A DNA stretch of 64,000 nucleotides from Rhynchopus euleeides (GCA_963210315.1 OY723261.1:930001-994000), one strand, 5' to 3'. Shown: positions 20,224 to 32,601, counted from the first letter of the stretch. Notes: generated from the letters alone by a model not told the origin. Numbers and translations: made by a program.

Positions 20224-20253
20224 TATTGCGTAGTTTGTGCGTAGTGAAAAGGG
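20224..20253 (+). repeat. left copy of a ~30-bp direct repeat
   Basis: The sequence ATTGCGTAGTTTGTGCGTAG with trailing GTGAAAA occurs here and again at 21,135-21,165, both times next to a G tract. The two copies bracket the small gene at 20,297-20,904. Just outside them lie short inverted pieces, GGTGCCCCTGA (about 20,203) and TCAGGGGCACC (about 21,173). Confidence 0.75.
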
Positions 20254-20296
20254 GGGGGGGGTCTCATTTTTTGATTTACTCAGCCATTCTCTGTCT

Positions 20297-20904
20297 CTAT
20301 GCCGGGACCCCAAACTCAAGGAGTTCTTGCTGTTCCGGGGTCAGTGAGGGTGCAGGCGCTTCAGGTGCTGCAGGTGCTGCAGCGCTGGCAGCCTTCGGTG
20401 CGGGTTTCGACGCAGTCTTTGCAGGTCTCTTTGGGGGTGCCCTTTGGCGCGGTGCCTGCTTCAGCTCGTCGGGTGGAAGCATCAACGCATCATTAAGCGG
20501 TGCCTGCTTCAGCTCCTCCGGGTGGAAGCGTCAACGCATCATTAAGGAAGAAGGAAGCACAGTTGCTACGCTTTTTTGCAGCTGCAGGAAACGACACCAT
20601 ACCCAACAACAATCCCCAGACCGTCGAGGGAGAGTGGGCGCCTGGATCCCGTGACACAGATCTCTAGTGCCGTTGTGATCCCCTCGGATAACGTCTCCTG
20701 GACGTTGTCAGCGGAGGTTGCCTGTGTGGCGGTGACCTCCGTATACCCCGCGGGATCCAGTGCCAGTAGCGCCTTCTTCAGCTTTTCGTCGACCCCTCGG
20801 CCGACGCTCTCCTTGATGTCAAGGGCCACCTTCAGGGTGGCACCTCGCATCGCCCTGAAGGCTGTGATCGTATCATCATTCACAATCTCGAGGGTGTTCT
20901 ACGC
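20297..20904 (-). pseudogene. small hypothetical gene, incomplete 5' end and probable 1-nt frame slip
   Basis: An exon-like segment starts at 20904 right after CGCGTAG (a plausible 3' splice site) and encodes about 100 residues of globular-looking sequence (LKVALDIKESVGRGVDEKL, YTEVTATQATSADNVQETL). A possible 37-nt intron (20602-20566) follows. Two tandem copies of a ~47-bp unit (20,451-20,545) then encode PPDELKQAP-type peptides. The copies differ by one nucleotide (CCCGGAGGAG against CCCGACGAG), so the frame from the upstream exon hits a stop. The frame of the second copy runs on through an Ala/Pro/Lys-rich tail to EFGVPA and a stop at 20,297. I do not recognise the family. It could be a live gene with an exon structure I have not found, or a decaying one. 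The 5' exon is not identified. Confidence 0.4.
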
Positions 20905-21134
20905 GGCTCCTGGAACTCACTTCCTTCTCAGGTGTTTCTGGGCATGGGGCAACCTTGCCCAGGTGTTTCTGGAGTCCCGCCCCACATGTCGTGCGTTCTT
21001 TCGTACGGTGTATAGTGAGTTCTGGCAATAATTTTTTGCTCGGTCAGCGCAGTGCCTCCAGTCCTGTCTCAGTAGCCACACAGAAAGGGGGACCAAAAAA
21101 AACTGGGGGGGGACCAAAAAGCGAGACCCCCCCC

Positions 21135-21165
21135 AGATTGCGTAGTTTGTGCGTAGTGAAAAAGG
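21135..21165 (+). repeat. right copy of the ~30-bp direct repeat
   Basis: Matches 20,224-20,253 over GCGTAGTTTGTGCGTAGTGA and flanking bases, in the same orientation, about 910 bp away. Another G/C tract (GACCCCCCCC) abuts it. Confidence 0.75.
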
Positions 21166-21239
21166 GGTAAATCAGGGGCACCAGTTATGCAGCATAATTA
21201 TTGAAGTATAATATTAAACCCACCCCCCCCCCCACCCCT

Positions 21240-21947
21240 TTAACACCGGACAGCATTGCAAACAGGACATACCCTAGCAGACGGGGCTGCAACATGCGCG
21301 GGCAGAGGCTGTGCATCTGAAGCGATCCGTGCAGTGCGAGGGGTCATCTCAGCAGCACTGTGGCGCCTCTGTGGTGACACGTACGCAGCTTCGGCCTGCG
21401 GTGGCGGATGGGCAGACAACAGCCTGCGCTGCGAACGGGTCGCAGATGCTTCAGATGCCTTCTGCAGGGCAGGCACAGTGTTCCCCTGAAGGCGCAGCGC
21501 GACGGTGATGAACAGAGCCTCGGCTGTGAGGGAGTCGTCACACGAGAGCTCCACAATTTTCCCCGTCAGCGCGTCGCACAGGGCAACGACACGGGGCTCG
21601 CCTTCATGGAGGTAGGCATCGATGGGCACACCGCTGCTGTCCAGCAGGGCAAGCTGCAGTGCCAGGCGCGACGTGCCCTGGTGCGACCTGAACAGCAGCA
21701 GCCGCTTCGCCTCGATGTGCACCACAGCGTTGAAGGTATCCGGCGTCCCGCGCAGCCTCCTTGGCGGGGTGCCCTGCTGCACACCCCCCGGTGTGCGCGC
21801 CTGCCGAAGGGACACCACGCAGCGCATCTCCACCAGCGACAGCCTGTCGAGCAGCTCGGCACGCAGAGACAGCTCCGGCTCCCCCATCTGCCCAGGCACA
21901 CCCACCTCTGAGGGCGGCATGTGCGGGGCTGTGTAATGTGTATGCAT
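21240..21947 (-). CDS. hypothetical protein with C-terminal CPVC motif
   Basis: The ATG at 21947 gives 235 aa; the frame stays open further upstream, but that part is low-complexity Pro/Gly-rich and looks non-coding. The central part (residues ~60-170) has the alternating hydrophobic pattern of a beta-rich domain (FNAVVHIEAKRLLLFRS, RLALQLALLDSSGVPIDAY, EALFITVALRLQ). The C-terminal third is basic, Ser/Pro/Ala-rich and probably disordered. It ends CPVCNAVRC, which could bind metal or be a half zinc-knuckle. I do not recognise a family. GC-rich codon use matches the neighbouring minus-strand genes. Confidence 0.6.
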   Translation of the reverse strand: MHTHYTAPHMPPSEVGVPGQMGEPELSLRAELLDRLSLVEMRCVVSLRQARTPGGVQQGTPPRRLRGTPDTFNAVVHIEAKRLLLFRSHQGTSRLALQLALLDSSGVPIDAYLHEGEPRVVALCDALTGKIVELSCDDSLTAEALFITVALRLQGNTVPALQKASEASATRSQRRLLSAHPPPQAEAAYVSPQRRHSAAEMTPRTARIASDAQPLPAHVAAPSARVCPVCNAVRC

Positions 21948-24900
21948 CTCTACCTGAGCATGCTCACAGGTGCCTGCGGAGGGGTTGCAGAGTGTTGTTT
22001 TGTTGCGACACAACAAACAGGCAGACAGAAAACAACCGGTGGCATGGCGGGGTGGGGGGGGGGAGGGTGGGGAAGTGGCTTGCCATCCCTCTCTCTCTCC
22101 GCCTCTCGCTCCACAGCTACAAAGCTCCGGAGGCCAAGGGGGGGGTTCCCTTTGGATGAGCTCCGAGGCCTGAGGGGACGAGCCCCCAGGCAGGGGGGGG
22201 GGGGGGAGCGGGTGATGGGGTGGGTGGGGTAGTGAAGCGGAAGAAAGGTAAGTCACAGAGAGGTGAACTTCCCTTCGCAACCTGGCCCCTCAGGCCGGGG
22301 GGTGGGTGAGAGGAGTGTGTGACATGCATACACAAACGGCAGCCCTCGCTCTGTCTTTTTTGTTGAGGTGCAAATTGCACTAAACAGAACTCTGTAATCT
22401 AACTCCATCCACTGTGCACATGGAGCTGTTGTTGTTAGAGAGGCGGAGAGTCACCGAGCAGAGACACCCAGAAAGCACAACCTGCAGTTCTTAATGTGAT
22501 GCCCACTGCAACCCCAGACACACAAACACACCTGCTAGAGGCACTGCTGGGCCCTGGGGCTCGCACAAAAAAACACCACAGGAAAACATGTGTGATCCAC
22601 ACATCACACAACCCCAGCATTGTGCCTGCATTTGTAGCGATCTGATAGTCGGGGTAGCAGGGAGGGGGGCGGGGGGTGAGCGGCAGCCCCAAAACAAACA
22701 CAACAAAATGATTTGAAACCCCCAAGGGGGTGTTAAAACAATACCAACCTTGCGCAGTGCAGGGCAAGGGAATGTGTGAAGGGTGGGGGGTGTGGGGGGG
22801 GGGGGGGAGGGTGTGCTGCCTATGCAAAAACAAAAAGAGAGACAGGGGAAGCTCACAAAAACAGTCACCGAATGTATCTTCGGGTGGAAGGGGAAGGGGG
22901 GGGGGGCAGGGGGTGCACTGCAGAAACGGAGAACAGGCTTGGCTTGCAGACAGGCAGTCGATTTGTCAAGCACATAGCCTATTGCCTTGAAGCAGTAATG
23001 TACATCAGAATACCGCTGAATACGCCCCACAGTCGGCCCATAGAATTGAACCTTCCTGACGGACCCCCGGGCTAGGACAGCGGGACCCGAACACCTGACC
23101 CTCCCGGCCGGCACACCCTCCTGGGTTTGGGAGATCAGCACCAGCCACTCTGCGGGGTGTTTGTTTAGAATGTGTTGCCCCACAGAGCCCCGGTGCAAAC
23201 AGCCCTTCCCCTTCGGGTGTCGCCAGGGGGGAGGGATGGAGTGCAGTCACAGCCCCTCAAGGCTGCAAGTTATGCTGGCCCGTCAACGGAGCTGCAGCTG
23301 GTTGCGCGCACGCGATCCAGCTTTTGCTTCGTGCAGAGGAAGAACAGAATGTGGTCTCGGTGTTGGAGGTTCCAGGAGCGGTGAAAAGGCGACGCGACAA
23401 GGGATAATGGGATTGGCGACTCTGTTGGGTGCTGGGCGGGAACAAAGAAAAGAGCAGGATGCATGGGCAGAAAGCGCATGCAAGCTGCACCGGGTATTGC
23501 CAGCAAAACCCACATGGTGAAAGAGATTCGTATGAACAGTGAACAGCACGAACTGGAATAACATGGCAGAGGTCGTGGTCTTGAAGACTACCGGCGAGCA
23601 GAGGCCCGCCAGAAGCCCTTCGATAACACAATGCGATGTGATTCCTTCCGCAGTTGTCTGGCTCTGGTCGAAAACCAGAAACAAACTCTTACAATTACAG
23701 CATCGAGCAAGACTCGGCGCGCAAAGATGAAAGTCGAATTCCTTCTAGTTTTCGGTCCTCTTGCCAGGTCCAGTCCGAGACAGGTTCGCAGTGAATTATA
23801 CACGAACGTAGCGACCACCTCGGGTTGGTTACCCATGCAGCATGAACCTAAATCGCCGTGACACACCATACACAGGCTTGACGCCTGGTGCCACATGAGC
23901 ACTGCACAGAGAAGCGGGTAGTTTTACATTCAACTATCACCACTAATGCATGTGGTGAAAATGGTAGCCTCTCGCAGCACACACACCGAAGCCAGACCCA
24001 ACCCAGTGCCCGCGTGTAACCGCGGGATGCAACCGTGGCGTTGTTGTCGAACCCCGTCAGCCCAGGGCTGGGTGTCGATGTCGACAGATAGTGGATGCAG
24101 CGCCAATCCTATCCCACGAAGCACAACACCCGCCCCTGGTAGGGGTGTGAGAACAAACGAAAACACAAGATCTGGCGAAACGAGAAAGAAGCTCGGACAG
24201 AATACACCGAAATAGCGGTCGCGGTGAGGGAGCCCGGAGGCACCCATCACCCATCGGGCAAAGGACTGGCACTGCCGCAGCGCGTTGACACTCGACAGCA
24301 TTCCCTTCAGCGGCATTGGCAAGGGCAAGAACTGAACAACGCAGTTGTGGAGATAAATGGCAATCTCATCGAGCCAGCCTTTGAGCCAATCCATCAGAAG
24401 GTCTCTGCCACGGCGCCAAATGTGCACGTGCGCAATCCTTCACCACCACCGCAGCCTAACCATATGACAAGGAAGATAGAAACACCAGAACCTATGCTGA
24501 CTCTCGCCCCTCCTCTCCCACACCGCCGTGCGCAATACCCGCACCCGTCTGTCGCACCACAACTCACGTCGGGAAGAAACAGGCTATGTGCTACGAGGCC
24601 ACCCACAGGTGAGATTTTACTGGGTGGCCCAGCAGACAGACAGCCTGGCATGTAGGAGCTGTGGTGATCGGGGTGCGAGAGCCCGGCGGTTGCAGGAGGG
24701 GGCAGCAGAGCAACACCCTGCCACCGGCCTTCAGAACTCTAATGGCATGGGGGGGGCCATTTTGACAAACGAGGATCGAGGAAGACTTAAGGCGAGCATG
24801 GGCAGTGCCGGAAGGCAGGGTGATGATCTTTCGTTATTATCCCGACGGCTAAATAATAGAATGGGTGAAGGCGGGGGTGCCAAAAGAACAGTGAACCCGC

Positions 24901-25088
24901 ACCCCCCTGACACACCTTTTTCACTACACCACCCAGGAATAAAGCCTGGGGTGGGTGGGGGGCTTCTGCATGCTTGCAAGAAGGCCATCACCCTGTTCCC
25001 TTGTGAACACCCCCTTGACCTCATTTCAAACGGAAAGACTGGGGTGTATCCACACCGTATCCGCCGAAGACACGGCATCACGTTTTGT
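21948..25088. other. intergenic, homopolymer-rich, no recognisable gene
   Basis: It contains G runs of ten or more near 22,055, 22,195, 22,798 and 22,897. Several short ORFs of 80-235 codons exist here on both strands, but they have Pro/Gly/Cys-rich composition and no family match. I see no RNA gene. Confidence 0.5.
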
Positions 25089-25599
25089 ACATTTGGGGTA
25101 ATCAGGCTGGGGGAAAAAACAACAAATCACAACGAATCACACCCGATCACAACAAATCACAACGCCAAATGTTGTGATTTGTTGTGATTTGTTGCGATTT
25201 GTTGTGGCCAGTTGTGATTTGTTGCGACCAGTTGTGACGACTTGTGACCCTTTTGTGATGAGTTGTGATGAGTTGTGATGAGGTGTGATCTGTTGTGATC
25301 TGTTGTGATCGCGATCCAAAATTTCAAAAATTTAAAATTTTGGATCGCGATCACAACAGATCACAACAGATCACACCTCATCACAACTCATCACAAAAGG
25401 GTCACAAGTCGTCACAACTGGTCACAACAAATCACACCACGTCACACCTAGTCACAACAAATCACAACTGGCCGCAACAAATCGCAAAAAATCACAACAA
25501 ATCACAACATTTGCCTTGTGATTTGTTGTGATCTGTTGTGATCGGGTGTGATTTGTTGTGATTTGTTGTTTTTTTCCCCAGCCTGATTACCCCAACATT
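25089..25599. mobile_element. 501-bp foldback MITE with 5-bp target duplication
   Basis: The element spans 25,094-25,594. It begins TGGGGTAATCAGGCTGGGG and ends with the inverse of that sequence, flanked on both sides by ACATT (25,089-25,093 and 25,595-25,599). Almost the whole element is one palindrome: arms of about 230 bp meet at a centre near 25,328 (GATCGCGATCC, then A/T-rich, then GGATCGCGATC). The arms are built from a repeated 8-10-bp motif of the type GTTGTGATTT/GATCACAACA. It has no coding capacity, as expected for a non-autonomous DNA transposon whose partner enzyme lies elsewhere. Confidence 0.85.
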
Positions 25600-28500
25600 C
25601 TTCTTATTGACATCATGTTGGGAGAAGAGTTTTCACAGATTGGATGGACTTCCTGATAGGCTCTGCCGGTGGTGTATGTAGCAGGAGACGCCGCTATATA
25701 TCCAACACACCGCGGTCAGCCCAGGGGATCACTCACGTCGCTCATTCGGGAGGGGGAAGTGGTGGCTTTTCACAAGTCATACACGCCACTCAAGCTTCGA
25801 TATTTCCGACTCGCTCGCACTGCAAGGAGGTGCTGGGGGAGCTGCAGAGCCACCCCCACACCAACGTTGAAATCCGCACAACAGAACAGTGCAGCACAAC
25901 ACAGGGAATGTCTCCCCCAAAAGGAAAAAGGGGCATGGAAGCGGGTCGGGGTGCCGTGTTCTGCACGGCTGTGCCAAAACAGGGCCTACTTTCTGAGGCA
26001 TCCAGAAGGAGCCACCCAAGGCAATGCCTGGAAGGGGGGGGGGGTATTTTGGAGGAAGTGGCATACTTGACGTGTTTTCTGGGAGGGGGGAGGGGGAGGT
26101 GGGGGGCGTACTCTCTTGGCAAAACTGTCGCAGTGCAACGCTCGCCTGCATGGGTTGCTGCGGCCCTCCCCTAAATGCTTTTTTTTTGAAGCCGTGATCA
26201 CAATCCTGCTCTCCCGAGTCACCCTCACCAGCCCCTCGGGAGACACAGAGTGCAGGAAGGCGCTTTGCTGCCACAGAGAGAGAGAGACCTTCGGAAAATT
26301 CTCAGCTCCACAACAAAGAAAAGAAACACAGAGTTTAATCCAATGCCACCCAACCCGGTTCCTCCCTGCCGTGGCACGGGGAGATGTGATTCTCCCGGGC
26401 TGCGCACACGGAGGGACGGAGGAGGGAGAGGGGGGCACCAGATAGCACAACACAACACATCCCTCTTCCCTGGCTTGCCATCAAGCAGGGGCCGATGGAA
26501 TGAAGAGCGGAGAAATGACCGACTGTACGGACAGACCTAATTTAGACGACGCACAGGGTGGATTTGGGGGGGAGGAGGGTGTGAGAAAAAAACCGAGAGA
26601 GAGAGAGAAATATGGCGGGGCCTACAAAACCCCACACAACCGCCAGGCTTGGGCTGGGCCACCTCCCGGCACACAACACATGTTGTGTCACAGCATCCAT
26701 CAGCGTTGAACCTACTGAACATGAAGGAACATCAAATGGGGAATATCAACAAGTGGGGTGAACCCGACTGGCTGACGCAAAGAAGAAGTGGTATTGCATG
26801 CGCTTGTGCAGCTCAACATGCAGGCGGGACAAGAGAGATAAAGAGATCGCAGATGTAGGTGGTGGAGTGGGTGGGGTGGGATGGGGTGGGGTCAAGAGGA
26901 AGGATCTCCCTCGCCGTCCCCTCCCGAAAGAATGAAGGATTGCCAAATGTGGAGCTCATGGAGGTCCATGGCGCTCACAAGCAATATGCAGTCGCAGCCT
27001 CAGCCACAATGCTCGTGTGCATTTGTGTGCTGGAGGGACAGAAAAAAAATAGCGTCGAAAATGCCCAAAGGGGAATGAGGAGGTGGAGAAAGCGTTTGAT
27101 TCACCACCCTCCTCGCTTCTACCTAACCCCGGCCTTCCAAAACGCAAGAAATCAACAACCTCTCCATTCCTGCATGTAGGGGGGTGGTCTCAAAACCATC
27201 CTCTCTTCCACGACATCATACTGCCCTCTCGGACAAACAATCGCACACTGGCCGGGGTTGAGCTGCTGGTCTGGCTCCATTCAAACCCCGTTTTCTCGGG
27301 GCAGTTTGAGGTGAGATTTTCTTCCCCTCTTCCACTCTCTGCTGAGATCCCCTTTCACGGGATACCGACATGGAGTGCTCGGGGTGGCAGACATCGCGGG
27401 GGTGCCCCCACAACGTGAGAACCAACCCCGCCCCTTTATCCGGTGAACCGCCTCCTCTACTCCGATATAACGTCCGGCCCTCTCTCCTGAAACTTACCCG
27501 TTCTGTAGCCTGCACCGGGATGCTGCGGCGAAGGGGACGGTTGTGGACGGAGGGCTCTGGGGGTGGAGGGGGAAACGGGGGGGAAAAAACAGAAACAAAC
27601 ACAAAAAAAACGCTGCCTCGCTCGAATGTTCAATCTCCACACGTGGGGAGGAGGGGGGGAGGCTGTCGGGTTTGGGGTTTGGAGGTTGGAGTCCCCCGGG
27701 AGTGATCTCGGGCTTGGAGAGACGGGGTGGCAGGGTGGGGTGGGGTGGGGTGGTTACTTCGCTCTGGCTGGAGGGGTTGGGGGGGGGTTGTGAGGAGGTG
27801 GGCGAGGTCGAGAAAAGGAGAAAGGAGGGAGTCGACCTGGGGGTTTGGGTGTGCATGGTGTTGGGAACGTGGCCCTTTCCAACACAGCACCCTACCCTGT
27901 TCTCTGTTCCGCAGTTCCCTCACCAAGCTGCCGTTGGTAGATATTTTTTCTTGCATTTTTTTCGTTTTCCATTCGTTCGGCTGGTTATTTTTTGGTTATC
28001 TTTTTTGGGTGTTTTCGACCATCTTTGCCTTTTTCTTGCTGTGAGAAACAACACGGTGGGAAGACGCAGGAGGATGGGGGGGTGGAGTGCGCTGCATTTT
28101 GCCCTGCCAACCTGCAAAGGCAGCAGAGGCGGCACCCTCCACAGGGAATATACTGGACTGATGATTCGTTTCTTGATATTTTATTCGTTTTCGTCATGAC
28201 CCAGAAGAGAGTAAACCATGCAGTGCTGATGCCCAGGCTACCGTCACATGAAGCAACTTTCTTTCAGAAAGGTGGTTGGGATGTCCCTGCAAACTTTGAG
28301 AGTTCTTGTGCATCAGCAGCTCAGGAGCTGCACAAGGAACTGCAACTGGTATTCACTACTGCTACGATGCAGAGCTGTGTTTTGTTCAGGACAAGCCCGC
28401 TCCAGGGCAACAGCTCCCTCCAAACGAGGCACACGTGGGTGAAGCTTGTAAGTAGCTTGGCATCAAGCACACTGCCAAGCAACACTTTTAACAGCAGCAG

Positions 28501-30330
28501 CCACTCCTTGACCCAGTTGCATGCCCTATAAGCCGCCCAAAACGAGAGGGCAAGGGATGTATAACCCAAGCTGGAAATCTGAACACTGCTCAGTCTACAT
28601 GGCAGAACACAGCCCGCTTTCAGCACTGCAATACTCTGCATTGGTGGGCCGAGGGGAGGGGGGCGGGGTGAGGGTCAGTTCTGAGGAGGGTGAGAAATGG
28701 CATTTCTACGCCAACACACCCTCCGCAGCGGTGCGGGAGATGGGGGGGAAGGCTGGGGGAGGTGGGCAACAGGGGAAAGGTGTGTGGGGGAGGGGGGGAG
28801 GGGGGAGTCGCTGAAGAATCCGCAACCGGCGGACTCGCTGTTTCAAACGATACACCGATTGCTGGCAGTAGTCCTCGCAGAGAGGGTGCCTCTGTTCAGG
28901 TTTTTCTGTATGATGTATCACGTCGTTGTGTCACTATTAACTTCGTCGACCTGTCCCTCCCTCGTTGTGGACAACGCCTCGTGTTGTCACTCGCGTGTCT
29001 CTTTTCCAGGGACAAGTCCAGGGATATATTTTTGGTCTGACATACGAGACATCGTGGACTCTCGTCGCGAAGCCACCAGATGGTCGTTTCGCCAAAGGGG
29101 GTATTCACAGCACGTTGGTAATGTGTTGTCACTGGGCAAGAGCCAAGGAATGCGTTGTCTCAAATCCGGCGGGGCGTTGGGTGTGGGGTGGGGCAGGATC
29201 GACCCTTTTGAATGTTTCTCGGAACAAATTCAAGAAGTGCCGCTGACACCCCCCCCCCTGAGGGGTAGCAGAGTTAGCAGGAATGCATCTTCCGATCTGC
29301 GCCGTTTTGTGGTTTGCTTTGCTTTGGGGTATCTCCCCTTGTATCGTTAGCCATCTGGCCAATCCCCGGTTTCCAGCCCCCAACACCGACAGAATCAGGT
29401 CAATTGGATGAGATATATTCCGCCCTCCGTCCGAGAGTTGAGCCAATTAGAGTGTTGATGGAGTCGACACGGCCCCAATCGCACTCGAGGAGACTCACAG
29501 TCAAACTCTCCATCAAGCAGAAGGCATTCAGTTCCGGAGATGAAATCATACTGACAGCTTCAACCACCCACATGTACCCCCTGTGCACGACTCATTCTTC
29601 TGATGATGGTTCCTGTTGATGTCAACAGAATTGCCGGTGGTTTGCTCTGCCGCCAGATCACGGTAAAAAAGAAATGGACAGCGCACGTATGAACACGCAT
29701 ACACGCACAGGGAAACCAAAGGCTCAGCGCCAAGCGCCACTAGGGCAAGACTCATCTGTATCAGAGGCACTGAATCACAAAAAGAGAGGTGTTTGTGTGC
29801 ATGAGCGGCAGGTGCCGTGACACCTGCGGGTTGGTACATGAACAGGTGGCTTTGTGTTGTTGGATCAAAACACACTACGCATGCCCGGCACATTCCTGAC
29901 TCTTTCACTGTGAGAAGGAAGCTTAATGGGGGAGAAAATCCCACTTGGGAGGACACCGGACGAGGCGAAACGTGACGTAGCCTGCATCTGGAAGGAGGAA
30001 CAGCCCCCATTTTGTTCCACAGCAATATTCGTTCTGTAGAGATCAGGGGTCACTGCCTGATCTCAGTGCACATCCCAGCCGGTTGATAAACTGCCCGCAG
30101 CTTTGCCACACACAGCAGCCACCACAGGATATGCGTCCAAATCGAGCGGAATGACAGGCATCAGATTCAGATCTCTCAGGAAAGATTCCAACGACACATC
30201 CAAAAGTACCCACAGACACGGTCGCTCCTCCGAGCAGGCCGCCCCAGTGGACATGTGTTTGGCTAAACTCAGCATCACATGACGTAAAAAGGATGGCCAG
30301 GATAAAAGCAAGAACACGCCTGTGATAAAT
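25600..30330. other. intergenic, no recognisable gene
   Basis: About 4.7 kb of mixed composition with G tracts (near 26,036, 26,083 and 28,790) and a C tract near 29,250. ORFs of up to about 218 codons exist on both strands but show Pro/Gly/Arg-biased, frame-independent composition. I found no conserved motif, tandem repeat or RNA gene. Confidence 0.45.
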
Positions 30331-30339
30331 TATACCAAA

Positions 30340-30429
30340 GAGGAAACTTCATATTTGCCAGAAATTTCTTGGAAAATTCATATGTTGACAGGAACTTTTG
30401 GGTTTAACCATATGTTGACAAAAACTTTT
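30340..30429 (+). repeat. left terminal inverted repeat
   Basis: Begins GAGGAAACTTCATATTTGCC and contains two iterons of the type CATATGTTGACA. The same sequence appears inverted at 37,265-37,353 with only one or two mismatches, one of them GGAACTTTT against GGAAGTTTT. Confidence 0.9.
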
Positions 30430-30605
30430 ATTACCGGTCCTGAAACCATTATTACCGGTTTCCTGCAGAAAGTCCATAAGCCAAGAGGTAATAATAAACC
30501 ACTTTACGAGACTTAAAGGCGATATTATTGACCATTGGGGGTCTTCGCTCCATCCGCCAAAAAAAACCAAAAAAAACCGGAAAAAACCCGTGAAAAAGTC
30601 GGAAA

Positions 30606-30642
30606 AAAAGAGTGTGGGGAGTTGGGTCCAGTTTAGCAAAGT
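30606..30642 (+). repeat. dispersed ~37-bp repeat, copy 1
   Basis: GGGGAGTTGGGTCCAGTTTA and its surroundings (AAAAGAGTG before, GCAAAGT after) recur at 38,988-39,025, outside the 7-kb element, in the same orientation. Confidence 0.8.
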
Positions 30643-31432
30643 GAGCTTATTTTTCGAAATTTGAAAAATTGGGGACACCAAAAGTCCCCAGAAAAATCTT
30701 CGACTTGGCCCGCACAGGTGTGGCTCTATTTTGGGGGTATTTTGGCCGATTTTCGAAATCCTATTTTGGTTTTTTTGCACTTTTTTTGGGTGCTTTTTTG
30801 CACGATTTCTGTGCCTCAGACACAGATTTTGGTGTGATTTTTGCGCTATTTTGATTCACTCGGCCTGACCGATGCATACGATTCGAAAAAATGGCGAAAA
30901 AATCGCTATCAACAACGGTGAACGAATGGAGGTAGATGGGGAAGTGGAAGGACACAGCACGCCCTCCCACTGCTCGCCATCTGTACACTACCTCTCTGTT
31001 CAAGGCGGTCAGTGTCACTTGATGGCGCTGCACACAAATCACTGCTACATCCCAGGGCGCCTTCCCTTGTGAGAATAGCGGAACTTCTGCGGTTGCAGTT
31101 TGGTGGTTGAGGCCGGCGGTGATATCACTTTGGTGACTGTGCTTCCTTCCCCCTGAGCTCGATCAGATCCAGGTCGACCTGGTGCTGCGTGGCTCCTGGT
31201 GTGTTATCTCTTTGCTTCCTCGCACACATACACGTGGTTCCGCGAATCGCCACGGATGCCCACCAAGTCGAACCCGAAACATGATCACGGGCCCACGACG
31301 ACCCTTTCGAGATGTCATGGCCGCAAGCCCGCAAACCCGATCGCATTCGCAAGGTGGTTCGTCTCTTAGAGATCAGTGCTCGGGCCCAGCCTCCCGCGAG
31401 GGTGCTGGAACCGACATGCCGCAGCCCCGTAC

Positions 31433-31530
31433 GCGCAAGGGCTTGGCTCCAAGACCAGGCACATGCCACAGGGGGGTGTGGGGGGCGGAGCCCCCCAGCC
31501 GCCGGAGGCCACGGTAGCGAACGTCTGTTG
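31433..31530 (+). repeat. dispersed hairpin repeat, copy A
   Basis: One of seven copies of a ~65-95-bp unit: a variable lead (CGCAAGGGCTTGG...), a hairpin GGGGGGCGGAGCCCCCC, then CCGCCGGAGGCCACGGTAG and a run to ...CTGTT. It pairs with copy B about 90 bp downstream. Confidence 0.85.
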
Positions 31531-31611
31531 GCCTGGCTCCATAGTCGCATACGCTCAAGTACAACACAACTGACAGATAGCACATGTCGCATGGGGGGAC
31601 GATAAATTGTC

Positions 31612-31688
31612 GCGCAAAGACACGCCACAGGGGGGTCTGGGGGGCGGAGCCCCCCAGCCGCCGGAGGCCACGGTAGTGAACATCTGTT
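31612..31688 (+). repeat. dispersed hairpin repeat, copy B
   Basis: Contains GGGGGGCGGAGCCCCCC and CCGCCGGAGGCCACGGTAG, ending TGAACATCTGTT. Same orientation as copy A. Confidence 0.85.
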
Positions 31689-31749
31689 GGTTTGAGCTCG
31701 AGAGCAAGCCTCTCACACCACCGCCCTCCGACCCCCCTCTCCACGCCCC

Positions 31750-32060
31750 AGGTGCAACATTTTTTTGCACCCGGAAAATGTGTTCTTTTGACTGTTTGAG
31801 CACATCCAAGACCGGGAACATAAAAGAATTCTGCCAATGCCAAGTAGGGTCACAATAAAACCCAAAGGAAAATGGTGCAAAAAAGTAGTGACCACCACCC
31901 CCATCCCCACCTCCGGGTGCAAAAAATTTTTTGGCCACGGAAAATGTGTTCTTTTGAATGTTTGAGCACATCCAAGACCGGGAACATAAAAAAATTCTGC
32001 CAATACCAAGTAGGGTCACAATAAAATCCAAAGGAAAAAAGTGCAAAAAAAAATAGTGCG
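31750..32060 (+). repeat. tandem duplication, ~167-bp period
   Basis: Two head-to-tail copies, each starting GGTGCAA-like and sharing GGAAAATGTGTTCTTTTGA, CACATCCAAGACCGGGAACA and AAGTAGGGTCACAATAAAA. They differ by small substitutions and indels. No coding function seen. Confidence 0.85.
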
Positions 32061-32601
32061 AAAAAATATTTTTTCCCCAAATTCCTATTTTCATTCCGTG
32101 AAATAGATACACGCCTGGGCCCGCAGAGAGATTTTTTTTGGTGAAAAACGATTTCAACAGTTGTCCAACAGTTGCTGTACAAGACGGCACACCGTTCTCT
32201 GCGCATGGGCTGCTGCACGTGAATCATTTGGATGTCCGAGGGGCTATCGGAACGAGGAGGGCCACGAGCCTGAACTACCCGCCAGCAGTGATCCCGTGCC
32301 AGGGCTGGCAGGGGGCCGCGGCCCCACCTCCCTTTTTCTGTAATTCTTTGGGAGGGTGGGCCGCCAGGGGTGGCATGGCCCTACCCTCGGCCCTACCTCC
32401 CGGGTCAGATTTTGGGGCTTTTGGGTTCGGCCTTGTGGCCGAGTTTTCATGCGCCGCAGCGTATGAAAACCCAACGGCATGCTGGGGGCTTGATGGTGTT
32501 CATCGAAGCGCCCCTCATCATGTCCCAAGCGAAGGGCCATCTCCGCCTGGAATGTGCAACAGCACCAACCGGTGTGGGGACTCGCCTTCGAAGACTTTCA
32601 G

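Noticed and set aside
20880-20926. 22-nt GT...AG segment as an ultra-short intron
   Set aside because: Other introns here are at least 42 nt, and the upstream ORF does not continue in frame, so the true donor is probably elsewhere.
22491-23198. 235-codon minus ORF
   Set aside because: The composition is Pro/Cys/Phe-biased, crosses poly-G tracts and shows no domain or splice logic.
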